This document shows positions 8,854 through 16,524 of a stretch of 64,000 nt of DNA, piece after piece (position 1 is the first letter of the stretch; each line of letters starts with the position of its first letter). Origin of the DNA: Agrobacterium tumefaciens (GTDB lineage: Bacteria > Pseudomonadota > Alphaproteobacteria > Rhizobiales > Rhizobiaceae); contig NZ_CP115841.1 of assembly GCF_013318015.2 (NCBI RefSeq), positions 682,001 through 746,000 on the forward strand, given 5' to 3'. The notes under the pieces are model-generated. The model worked only from the letters and a program-made list of their open reading frames with translations. It was not told the origin of the DNA and did no database searches. A program made the translations under genes and the position numbers.

Positions 8854-9563
8854 GCAAGACCAAGCCGCTGTCGATTGCGGAGATTTCCCGTCTCGAAGCG
8901 TTGATCGGATATGAATTCAAGGAAAAGGCCCGGCTCGACCGGGCCTTGACCCATGCGAGTGCCCGTTCCGCTGCGGCGGGCAATTACGAGCGGCTGGAGT
9001 TTTTGGGTGACCGCGTTCTCGGCCTTTGTGTTGCCGAGCTGTTGTTCTCCACCTTCCGCAACGCCAGCGAAGGTGAGCTTTCTGTTCGCCTCAACCAGCT
9101 TGTCAGCGCCGAATCCTGCGCCGCAATCGGCGACGAAATGGGCCTGCATAATTTCATTCGCACCGGATCGGATGTGAAGAAGCTGACCGGCAAGGCGATG
9201 CTGAACGTGCGCGCCGATGTGGTCGAAAGCCTGATCGCCACTCTTTATCTGGATGGTGGTCTGGAGGCATCCCGCAAGTTCATTCTGAAATACTGGCAGG
9301 GCCGCGCAACGCGCGTGGATGCCGGACGGCGCGATGCCAAGACTGAATTGCAGGAATGGGCGCATGCCAGATTTGCGGTTACGCCCGCTTATCGGGTTGA
9401 CGATCGCTCCGGACCGGATCACGATCCCAGCTTCACCGTGACGGTGGAAATTCCCGGCGTAAAGCCGGAAACCGGCGTCGAGCGTTCCAAGCGCGCAGCC
9501 GAACAGGTGGCAGCAACCAGATTGCTGGAACGCGAAGGCGTCTGGCAGAAAAGCTCCACCTAG
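8850..9563 (+). CDS. rnc: Ribonuclease III
   Basis: A double-strand-specific endoribonuclease for rRNA processing and antisense RNA turnover. The 237-residue protein has the signature ERLEFLGDRVL with Glu47, Glu50 and Asp54, the second metal cluster at Asp123 and Glu126 (DVVESLIA), and a C-terminal double-stranded RNA-binding domain (about 160-230) with the SKRAAEQVAA helix. I start it at 8850 (MSKTKPLSI), where ATG overlaps the lepB stop, rather than at the in-frame 8799 inside lepB. Confidence 0.96.
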   Translation: MSKTKPLSIAEISRLEALIGYEFKEKARLDRALTHASARSAAAGNYERLEFLGDRVLGLCVAELLFSTFRNASEGELSVRLNQLVSAESCAAIGDEMGLHNFIRTGSDVKKLTGKAMLNVRADVVESLIATLYLDGGLEASRKFILKYWQGRATRVDAGRRDAKTELQEWAHARFAVTPAYRVDDRSGPDHDPSFTVTVEIPGVKPETGVERSKRAAEQVAATRLLEREGVWQKSST

Positions 9564-9655
9564 AACTGAGCGCCCGAAAGATAGTGGCGCTAAAATCGAG
9601 CGCATGGCGAGCCTTGTGGCCGCATGTTGAATACCTCAGACCTTGAATGGATATC

Positions 9656-10597
9656 ATGACCGATCACGAAAACCCCGCCGTTGCCGGCGAAGACATCGCC
9701 CTTCCGACCCGCTCCGGCTTCGTGGCCCTTATCGGCCCGACCAATGCCGGTAAGTCGACGCTGGTCAACAGGCTGGTGGGTGCAAAAGTTTCGATCGTCA
9801 GCCACAAGGTACAGACGACGCGCGCGGTGATGCGCGGCATCGCCATTCACAAAAATGCGCAGATTGTTTTCATGGACACGCCCGGCATTTTCAAGCCGCG
9901 CCGCAGGCTCGACCGTGCCATGGTCACTTCGGCCTGGGGCGGAGCGAAGGATGCGGATCTCATCCTGCTGCTGATCGACAGCGAACGCGGCCTGAAGGGT
10001 GATGCGGAAGCTATTCTCGAGGGGCTGAAGGATGTTCCGCAGAAGAAAATCCTCTGCCTTAACAAGATCGACCAGGTGAAGCGCGAAGATCTGCTGAAGC
10101 TTGCTGCCGCCGCCAATGAGCACGTGACCTTCGACCGGACCTTCATGATTTCGGCCACCAACGGTTCGGGCTGCGAAGACCTGATGGATTATCTGGTCGA
10201 TACCCTGCCGGAAGGTCCGTGGTATTATCCGGAAGACCAGATTTCCGATCTGCCGATGCGCCAGCTCGCCGCCGAAATCACCCGCGAAAAGCTGTTCCTG
10301 CGTCTGCATCAGGAGCTTCCCTACGCCTCGCATGTCGAGACGGAGAAGTGGGAAGAACGCAAGGACGGCTCCGTGCGCATCGAGCAGGTGATCTATGTCG
10401 AGCGCGACAGCCAGAAGAAGATCGCTCTCGGCAAGAACGGCGACGCGATCAAGGCGATCTCCACCGCCTCGCGTAAGGAACTGTCTGAAATCCTCGAACA
10501 GCCGGTTCACCTCTTCCTGTTCGTCAAGGTTCGCGAAAACTGGGGCGACGACCCCGAACGTTTCCGCGAAATGGGCCTGGAATTTCCGCGGGGATAA
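9656..10597 (+). CDS. era: GTPase Era
   Basis: Era is an essential GTPase that binds the 3' end of 16S rRNA during 30S maturation. The G1 motif GPTNAGKS (27-34 from this start), DTPG (G3), NKID (G4) and SAT (G5) are all present, and a KH RNA-binding domain occupies the C-terminal third. The 313-residue length is close to the family norm. An ATG three codons upstream (9647) is an equally possible start. It lies 92 bases after rnc in the usual lepB-rnc-era order; recO follows only after two inserted regulatory genes. Confidence 0.96.
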   Translation: MTDHENPAVAGEDIALPTRSGFVALIGPTNAGKSTLVNRLVGAKVSIVSHKVQTTRAVMRGIAIHKNAQIVFMDTPGIFKPRRRLDRAMVTSAWGGAKDADLILLLIDSERGLKGDAEAILEGLKDVPQKKILCLNKIDQVKREDLLKLAAAANEHVTFDRTFMISATNGSGCEDLMDYLVDTLPEGPWYYPEDQISDLPMRQLAAEITREKLFLRLHQELPYASHVETEKWEERKDGSVRIEQVIYVERDSQKKIALGKNGDAIKAISTASRKELSEILEQPVHLFLFVKVRENWGDDPERFREMGLEFPRG

Positions 10598-10618
10598 GGC
10601 ACATACGGTTCCTCCCAT

Positions 10619-10641
10619 ATTCCTGTGACAGGCACAGGAAT
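10619..10641. repeat. Short ATTCCTG-type palindrome after era
   Basis: Arms ATTCCTGTG and CACAGGAAT (9 bp) around a 5-base spacer, 22 bases past the era stop. Same family as 535-557 and 42163-42187. Confidence 0.6.
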
Positions 10642-10779
10642 GTGGATGTGCCGGCCGGAAACGGAACGGCACACAACGAACATTCTGAATATCTTCAACC
10701 TTTTATCGGGAACCGAATGCATTCGGGTGGGTTGTTCCAAAACGATTGGGCGCAACCTTTTTTTCGATGATGGATATTC

Positions 10780-11532
10780 ATGTCGCCAAAAAAACCGAAC
10801 GGAATTTCCACCACCCCGTGTCAGCACTGTCCCTTGCGCGACCTGCCGCATTTCAGGGACTTTTCCTCTTCCGAATTGGATTTCGTCTCCCGTTTCAAGA
10901 CAGGGGAACTGGCGGTGGAAAGCGGTTCCGTCATTTTGATGGAAGGGTCGCACAGCGCCCATCTCTACACTGTCCTTCAAGGCTGGGCTTTCCGTTATAA
11001 AACACTGGAAGACGGCAGGCGGCAGATCCTCAATTATGTCATGCCAGGCGATCTAGTCGGCCTGCAGGGCACGGTCATGGGGGAAATGCAGCATTCGGTG
11101 GAGGCGCTGTCGCCGGTGACACTGTGTGTCTTCGAGCGCTCGCGACTCAACAACCTCTTCACCGATCATCCGACCCTTGCCTATGACCTGACGTGGATTG
11201 CAGCAAGCGAGGAGCGCATGCTCGACAACCACTTGCTCAGCATCGGCCGACGCACAGCAATCGAGCGTGCTGCCTACCTCATCGCGTTCCTTTACAGCAA
11301 GGCAAAGGCGGTTAATCTCGTGCAAGGCGAAACGCCGATCCCGGTGACCCAGCAGCACGTTGCCGATACGCTCGGCCTCTCCATCGTCCACACCAACAAG
11401 ACCTTGAGAAAGCTTGTCGATCGCGGTCTGATTCGCTGGACGGACAAGGGCTGTCTGGTGCTGGACGATGCCGGACTGAGCCATGTTGCCGGTTGGCAAA
11501 ACGATGAAAAGCGGCCAAGACCCTTCATCTGA
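10780..11532 (+). CDS. Crp/Fnr-family transcriptional regulator
   Basis: A 250-residue regulator with an N-terminal cyclic-nucleotide-binding-like beta roll (about 25-135) and a C-terminal winged helix (about 150-230). The recognition helix region is QQHVADTLGLSIVHTNKTLRKL. Cys14 and Cys17 (CQHC) lie where FNR has two of its iron-sulfur ligands, and Cys116 sits near the fourth, but no third N-terminal cysteine is present. An FNR-type [4Fe-4S] cluster is therefore doubtful. The effector is unknown. A receiver protein follows 136 bases later, and the pair sits between era and recO. Confidence 0.9.
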   Translation: MSPKKPNGISTTPCQHCPLRDLPHFRDFSSSELDFVSRFKTGELAVESGSVILMEGSHSAHLYTVLQGWAFRYKTLEDGRRQILNYVMPGDLVGLQGTVMGEMQHSVEALSPVTLCVFERSRLNNLFTDHPTLAYDLTWIAASEERMLDNHLLSIGRRTAIERAAYLIAFLYSKAKAVNLVQGETPIPVTQQHVADTLGLSIVHTNKTLRKLVDRGLIRWTDKGCLVLDDAGLSHVAGWQNDEKRPRPFI

Positions 11533-11668
11533 TCTTTTTTCGACATGTCTTTTTTAAATGACGTTGGGTCCGTAATTTGCGAACTCTGTCGACATGGCGC
11601 TTGAAAATCACATTGGCGACAGCGGCGCAAATCCGTCTGGTTCCCTTCACGTTGAAAGAAGAAGAAAC

Positions 11669-12046
11669 ATGGTGCCACAACGCTGCATCATCGTTGAAGA
11701 TGAATATCTGGTGGCGCTTGACGTCGAGGCGGTTCTCCAGTCCATCGGCGTTGAAACCATCACGATTGCGACGACACTTGCGCAGGCACAGGACGCATTA
11801 GGGCGGGATGGCGCCGATTGCGTGCTTCTCGACGTCAGCCTTTCCGACGGCAAGAGTTACGATTTTGCCCGCCACCTGCGCGATCACGGAATTCCCTTCG
11901 GTTTCGTCAGCGGTTATGGCGACACGAGTGGTTTTCCCGAAGATCTCGTGCATGCGCCCTTGCTGGGCAAGCCTTTCGGTGAAAACGAAATCGCCGATTT
12001 CGTGACGACGCTCGTTGCTGCGGCGCGTGACACCGTAAAAGAATAA
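11669..12046 (+). CDS. Single-domain response regulator
   Basis: A 125-residue stand-alone receiver domain. It has the acidic pair Glu10-Asp11 (IIVEDEYLV), the phospho-acceptor Asp55 in CVLLDVSLSDG, a serine in FVSGYGD and the conserved lysine in LLGKPF. There is no output domain. It could act as a phosphate sink or bind a partner such as a histidine kinase or regulator. I use the ATG at 11669, preceded by AAGAAGAAA; an upstream ATG at 11594 adds 25 residues without similarity to receivers. No kinase is nearby. Confidence 0.88.
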   Translation: MVPQRCIIVEDEYLVALDVEAVLQSIGVETITIATTLAQAQDALGRDGADCVLLDVSLSDGKSYDFARHLRDHGIPFGFVSGYGDTSGFPEDLVHAPLLGKPFGENEIADFVTTLVAAARDTVKE

Positions 12047-12102
12047 CGTTTCGCCGTCAGATCGGTTATGATCGGGCTTGAATCGGAATTCGGACAGATT
12101 TC

Positions 12103-12867
12103 ATGCAGTGGCAGGACGAGGCAATCATTCTCGGCGTAAAGCGTCATGGCGAGACCAGCGTCATCGCCGAGGTGATGACCCGTTTGCGCGGCCGCCATCT
12201 GGGGATGGTGCGCGGCGGGCGCTCCCGCAGCATGCAGCCGGTGCTGCAGGCGGGAAACCGGGTGGATGTGATCTGGCGGGCGCGGCTTGACGACCATCTC
12301 GGCGAATTCCGCATTGAGCCTTTGCAGTTGCGGGCGGCGCAACTGATGGAAACGGCAACCGCGGTGTATGGCGTGCAGGCCATGGGCGCGTTGCTGCGCC
12401 TTTTGCCGGAGCGTGACCCGCATCCGCATCTCTATCAGGCGCTCGACGTCATTCTCGACAATCTCCATGATCCGGTCGATGCAGGCGAATTGTTCGTACG
12501 GTTCGAGCTGGCGGTGCTGAACGATCTTGGTTTCGGTCTCGATCTCACGGAATGCGCGGCAACGGGCCTGCGCACCGATCTCATCTATGTATCGCCCAAA
12601 ACGGGCAGGGCGGTCTGTAGTACGGCGGGGGCGCCCTATGCGGCGCGTATGCTTTCGCTTCCCGCTTTCCTGAGCGAAGGTCAGTCGAAGGCCGCCGATC
12701 GCGACAGCCTCGCGGCAGCCTTTCGCCTGACCGCCCATTTCCTCAACCGCCATGTCTATGATCCACGCGGCCTCAATGAAAACGCCGCCCGCGACGGTTT
12801 CGTGCAGGCGGCGTTGAAGGCACTGGAGCGCAAGGCGGTGCTGCCTGCGCTCGATAAGGCGGTATAG
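12103..12867 (+). CDS. recO: DNA repair protein RecO
   Basis: RecO works with RecF/RecR to load RecA on SSB-coated single-stranded DNA. The 254-residue protein starts with the conserved OB-fold segment ([19 protein letters not shown]) and has the helical C-terminal domain with [14 protein letters not shown]. It is the usual partner gene of era. It converges with the MFS gene, leaving only two bases between the stop codons. Confidence 0.95.
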   Translation: MQWQDEAIILGVKRHGETSVIAEVMTRLRGRHLGMVRGGRSRSMQPVLQAGNRVDVIWRARLDDHLGEFRIEPLQLRAAQLMETATAVYGVQAMGALLRLLPERDPHPHLYQALDVILDNLHDPVDAGELFVRFELAVLNDLGFGLDLTECAATGLRTDLIYVSPKTGRAVCSTAGAPYAARMLSLPAFLSEGQSKAADRDSLAAAFRLTAHFLNRHVYDPRGLNENAARDGFVQAALKALERKAVLPALDKAV

Positions 12868-12869
12868 CC

Positions 12870-14084
12870 TCAGGCCATTGCTGGCCGAGGTGCGGGTCGT
12901 TCCTGAATAGGCCAATGCACGATGGCCGCAAAAATACCCATGCCGACGCCGAGCCACCAGACGAGATCGTAGGAGCCGAGCTTGTCGTAAAGGAAGCCGC
13001 CGAGCCAGACACCGAGGAACGAGCCGATCTGATGCGACAGGAATACGACGCCACCCAGCATGCCGAGATGGCGCGTGCCGAACATGATCGCCACCAGCGC
13101 ATTGGTTGGCGGCACGGTGGAAAGCCACAGGATGCCCATCACGGCCGCGAAGATGATGACTGAAAGCGGTGACTGCGGCAGAAGCAGGAAGGCGGTGACG
13201 GCGATTGAGCGGGCGATATAGATATAGGCCAGCAGATAGGGTTTCGAATAACGCTGGGCGATGACGCCGGCGGCCAGCGATCCGATGATGTTAAAGAAGC
13301 CGATCAGCGCCATGGCGATGACCGCATAGCGGGGTTCGATGCCGATATCGCCGAGATAGGCCGGAAAATGCGCGGTGATGAAGGCCACCTGAAAACCGCA
13401 GACGAAAAAGCCGGTGGTCAAAAGCAGATAGCTCTTGTGGCCCAGCGCTTCTCTTAGCGCCTCGCCTGCCGTCTGCTTGAATTGCGTCTGCGACTGGCTG
13501 CCGGACGAGGAATTGCCGCGCATCGGATAGGCCAGCAGTGGCACCAGCATCATCATCACGGCAAGCCAGACGAGACTGTCCGACCAGCCATAGGTGGAAA
13601 TCAGGCCCTGGCTGATTGGCGCAAACAGGAACATGCCCGCCGATCCCGCCGCGGTGCCGATGCCGAAGGCAAGCGAGCGTTGCTGCGGCGTAACATGCCG
13701 CGCGAAGGCCGAAAGAATGACGCTGAACGAACCAGCGGCAATGCCAAGCCCGACAAGCACGCCACCACCGAAATGCAGCCAGAAGGGCGAAGTGCCGAAG
13801 GACATGCAGATGAGGCCAGCCGCATAGAGAAAGCCGGAAAGCACGAGCACACGGCCGGTGCCGAATTTATCGGCGATGGCGCCGAAGAATGGCTGGCCTA
13901 GACCCCAGAACAGGTTCTGAAACGCCATGGCAAGTCCGAAGGTGGAGCGGTCCCAGCCGGTATCGGCCAGCATGGGTAGCTGGAAAAAGCCCATCGCCGA
14001 GCGTGGCCCGAAGGTCATGACCGCGATCAGCGACCCGGCGACGATGATCGCCCAGGGCATGGTTTGGCGTGTGGCTTGCGACAT
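12870..14084 (-). CDS. MFS transporter
   Basis: A 404-residue inner-membrane transporter with about 12 hydrophobic segments, of the MFS_1 superfamily. The loop 2 motif is recognisable in GAIADKFGTGRVLVL, and a central hydrophilic loop follows TM6 (RGNSSSGSQSQTQFKQ). General resemblance is to the oxalate/formate-antiporter-like and monocarboxylate-like MFS groups; the substrate cannot be told. I chose the ATG at 14084 (MSQATRQTM), with a GGGAGAG site just upstream, over the ATG at 14132. Confidence 0.88.
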   Translation of the reverse strand: MSQATRQTMPWAIIVAGSLIAVMTFGPRSAMGFFQLPMLADTGWDRSTFGLAMAFQNLFWGLGQPFFGAIADKFGTGRVLVLSGFLYAAGLICMSFGTSPFWLHFGGGVLVGLGIAAGSFSVILSAFARHVTPQQRSLAFGIGTAAGSAGMFLFAPISQGLISTYGWSDSLVWLAVMMMLVPLLAYPMRGNSSSGSQSQTQFKQTAGEALREALGHKSYLLLTTGFFVCGFQVAFITAHFPAYLGDIGIEPRYAVIAMALIGFFNIIGSLAAGVIAQRYSKPYLLAYIYIARSIAVTAFLLLPQSPLSVIIFAAVMGILWLSTVPPTNALVAIMFGTRHLGMLGGVVFLSHQIGSFLGVWLGGFLYDKLGSYDLVWWLGVGMGIFAAIVHWPIQERPAPRPAMA

Positions 14085-14260
14085 GAAACTCTCCCGATGC
14101 AGCGCCTCGCCCCGTGGGACGCTGTGCCGCAAAATTCCCCTTTGATGAGAGGAATATTATCTTTTGCAAGGCTGCCCCACTAGCAACTTTTCTTGACGGC
14201 ACTATTCGTGCGATTGATGAGACACTCAGGTGAAATGCCATCGGGCAAGGTGAGGCAACG

Positions 14261-14995
14261 ATGAAGCAGAATATTTACGACGACCCGCAGTTTTTCGAGC
14301 GCTACAGCGCCATGCCACGCTCTCTGGAGGGACTGCGCCAGGCGGGCGAATGGCATGAGCTGCGCGCCATGTTGCCAACGCTGAAAGACAAGACAGTTCT
14401 TGATCTCGGTTGCGGTTTTGGCTGGCATTGCCGCCATGCCGTAGAGCAGGGCGCGGCGCATGTCGTCGGGGTCGATTTGTCGGAAAATATGCTGCGCCGC
14501 GCCGCCGAGATAAACGGCGGCCCCGGCATCGAATATCGCCGCGCCGCGATCGAGGACATCGATTTTGCGCCGGAAAGCTTCGATCTGGTACTGAGCTCAC
14601 TCGCTCTGCACTACGTCCGCGACCTCGATGCGGCATTCGCGAGAGTTTTCTCCGTGTTGAAATCCGGCGGCGACTTTGTCTTTTCCATCGAGCATCCCGT
14701 GTTCACGGCGCTGGACAAACAGGACTGGTTCTACGGCGAAGATGGCGAAATACTGCACTGGCCGCTCGATAACTATCAGAACGAGGGCGTGCGCCATTCC
14801 AACTGGATGGCGGATGATGTCGTCAAATATCACCGCACGGTGTCAGGCATTCTCAACGCCCTGCTGACTTCAGGCTTTGCGATCACGCGGCTCGCGGAAC
14901 CGAGGCCCGATCCCGCCCTGCTGGCGGAGCGGCCGGAGATGAAACACGAAGACCGCCGTCCGATTTTCCTGATTGTCGGTGCGAAGAAGCCTTGA
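14261..14995 (+). CDS. Class I SAM-dependent methyltransferase
   Basis: A 244-residue methyltransferase with a Rossmann-fold motif I (VLDLGCGFGWHCRHA, about residues 46-60), the acidic motif II residue in VVGVDLSENML and a motif III-like stretch LVLSSLALHYV. It belongs to the Methyltransf_11/UbiE-like superfamily of small-molecule enzymes; the acceptor is unknown. It is a single + strand gene whose promoter region is shared with the divergent MFS gene. Confidence 0.88.
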   Translation: MKQNIYDDPQFFERYSAMPRSLEGLRQAGEWHELRAMLPTLKDKTVLDLGCGFGWHCRHAVEQGAAHVVGVDLSENMLRRAAEINGGPGIEYRRAAIEDIDFAPESFDLVLSSLALHYVRDLDAAFARVFSVLKSGGDFVFSIEHPVFTALDKQDWFYGEDGEILHWPLDNYQNEGVRHSNWMADDVVKYHRTVSGILNALLTSGFAITRLAEPRPDPALLAERPEMKHEDRRPIFLIVGAKKP

Positions 14996-15026
14996 TACGA
15001 GATCGTGAGATGCATGGCCCAGCAGC

Positions 15027-15869
15027 TTAACGCCTCTTGATCGCCCAGCCGTCCGGCCGTTCCTCGACTACCTTTGCCGCATCCCCAACAGCTAGCCTGC
15101 CTTCGCCGCGCGGTGTCACATTCCAGCCGAAGAGCGGTCCGGGCACGCGCCGGTCGCCGGACATGCGGATGCGGCCCATGGCCTTCATGGGGGAGGGTAC
15201 ATCGCGGGAGCCGGTGATCTGGTCCTGTGTCGTCATGATGCAGCGGGCGCAGGGCTTGACGAAGTCGAAACGGATGCCGCCGATCTCGATCGCCGCCCAG
15301 CGATCCTCCGCCCACGGCTCGTCCGTTTCCAGCACGATATTGGGCCGGAACCGCTCCATGCCAACGGCGTCCTCGCCATTTGCACGCATATTGTCGTTAA
15401 GGGCTGCAAGTGAAGCGGTGGTGGTGACGAGGATCTGGTAACCGTCCGCAAAGGTGACGGGCGTTTCGTTGCCGGTCCATTCAAGGCTCGCGATGCGTTT
15501 TGCGATGTCATCGAAGAACACCAGCTTCACCTCGCGCCCAAGCCACTCAGACAATGTGTCGTTGGTTTCGCTATCGGCGATATTGGCGCTGACGATCGAT
15601 TTCCATACGGCCACATCCATGCGCTGCCCGGAAGGCATGGCGAAAATCTCGCCACCTGCTTCCCGCGAAAGCACCATGCCGCCATCCGCGTGCTGTGCCA
15701 GAACCGTGGCAATATCAGGCAATTCGCGCTGGGTGATGAAGTGGCCCGAAGGGTCGGTCAGCATGGCGCGCCGGTCGCCGGGCAGGCCTTCCGCCGAAAC
15801 ATCGCTTTTCGAGAGGACAATGCCGCGCGCGCTTTTCAGCGGGTAGATGTTGAGTTCGGTCACACGCAT
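15027..15869 (-). CDS. MOSC-domain protein (YcbX-like)
   Basis: A 280-residue protein with an N-terminal MOSC beta-barrel domain (MRVTELNIYPLKSARG) and a C-terminal MOSC domain with the conserved cysteine in KPCARCIMTTQD. MOSC proteins bind molybdenum cofactor; the YcbX group takes part in reduction of N-hydroxylated compounds. It lies 10 bases after the HD-domain gene and is the last gene of a three-gene minus-strand operon. Its physiological substrate here is an open question. Confidence 0.9.
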   Translation of the reverse strand: MRVTELNIYPLKSARGIVLSKSDVSAEGLPGDRRAMLTDPSGHFITQRELPDIATVLAQHADGGMVLSREAGGEIFAMPSGQRMDVAVWKSIVSANIADSETNDTLSEWLGREVKLVFFDDIAKRIASLEWTGNETPVTFADGYQILVTTTASLAALNDNMRANGEDAVGMERFRPNIVLETDEPWAEDRWAAIEIGGIRFDFVKPCARCIMTTQDQITGSRDVPSPMKAMGRIRMSGDRRVPGPLFGWNVTPRGEGRLAVGDAAKVVEERPDGWAIKRR

Positions 15870-15879
15870 TCAGGTCTCC

Positions 15880-16524
15880 TCAGATTTCGTCGAGAAACAG
15901 GTCCAGCACCTGTTTCAGCCGCTCATGGCGGTCCTTTGCCAGTTCTCGCCCGGTTTCGGTGCGGAAACCATCCGCAAGCTTGAACAGCTTGGTTTCGAAA
16001 TGGTCGATGGCGAAGGCGCGATCATCAAGCGGACGGTCCTTTGCCAGCGGATCGGCCGGGTCGTAGAGCGCCGAACCCATGCGTCCGGCAATATAAAAGC
16101 AACGCGCAGCACCCACCATGCCGATGGCGTCCAGCCGGTCGGCATCCTGAAGGATCTTTGCCTCCAGCGTCTGCGGCTCGATATTGGCGGAAAAACTATG
16201 TGTGGTGATGGCATGCGCGGCGGCGTCAATATCGGCCTGACGCCAGCCAAGCCCGGCCAGAATGCCGGAGGCCTTTTCCGCCGCCAGCCGTGAGGCCTGC
16301 GCGCGAAGCGGCGAGTTCTTCTCCACAGCTACGCAATCATGCAAGAGCACGCTCGCCGCCAGCACCGTACCATCGCCGCCTTCGCCCGCATGGATGCGCA
16401 TGGCGTTGCGGAAGACGCGGTGGATATGGGCAAGATCGTGTGAGCCGTCGCCCGCATCGGCGGCATGCGGTATCAGGTCCTGCGCAAGCGCCGCATAGGG
16501 CGCAAAAGCCTCAGCCGGGATCAT
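15880..16524 (-). CDS. HD-domain phosphohydrolase
   Basis: A 214-residue protein of the HD superfamily, similar in layout to E. coli YedJ. Metal-binding residues are visible in GSHDLAHIHRV, LLHDCVAV and DADRLDAIG. The substrate is unknown; related proteins hydrolyse phosphate esters or nucleotides. Its ATG overlaps the stop codon of the DUF2339 gene by four bases, implying coupled translation. Confidence 0.9.
   Translation of the reverse strand: MIPAEAFAPYAALAQDLIPHAADAGDGSHDLAHIHRVFRNAMRIHAGEGGDGTVLAASVLLHDCVAVEKNSPLRAQASRLAAEKASGILAGLGWRQADIDAAAHAITTHSFSANIEPQTLEAKILQDADRLDAIGMVGAARCFYIAGRMGSALYDPADPLAKDRPLDDRAFAIDHFETKLFKLADGFRTETGRELAKDRHERLKQVLDLFLDEI

Noticed and set aside
8661..9605. 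314-codon frame antisense to lepB and rnc
   Set aside because: Explained by codon bias of the two conserved genes on the + strand.
9590..10672. 360-codon frame antisense to era
   Set aside because: Entirely opposite a strongly conserved GTPase gene, and its translation has no coherent domain.
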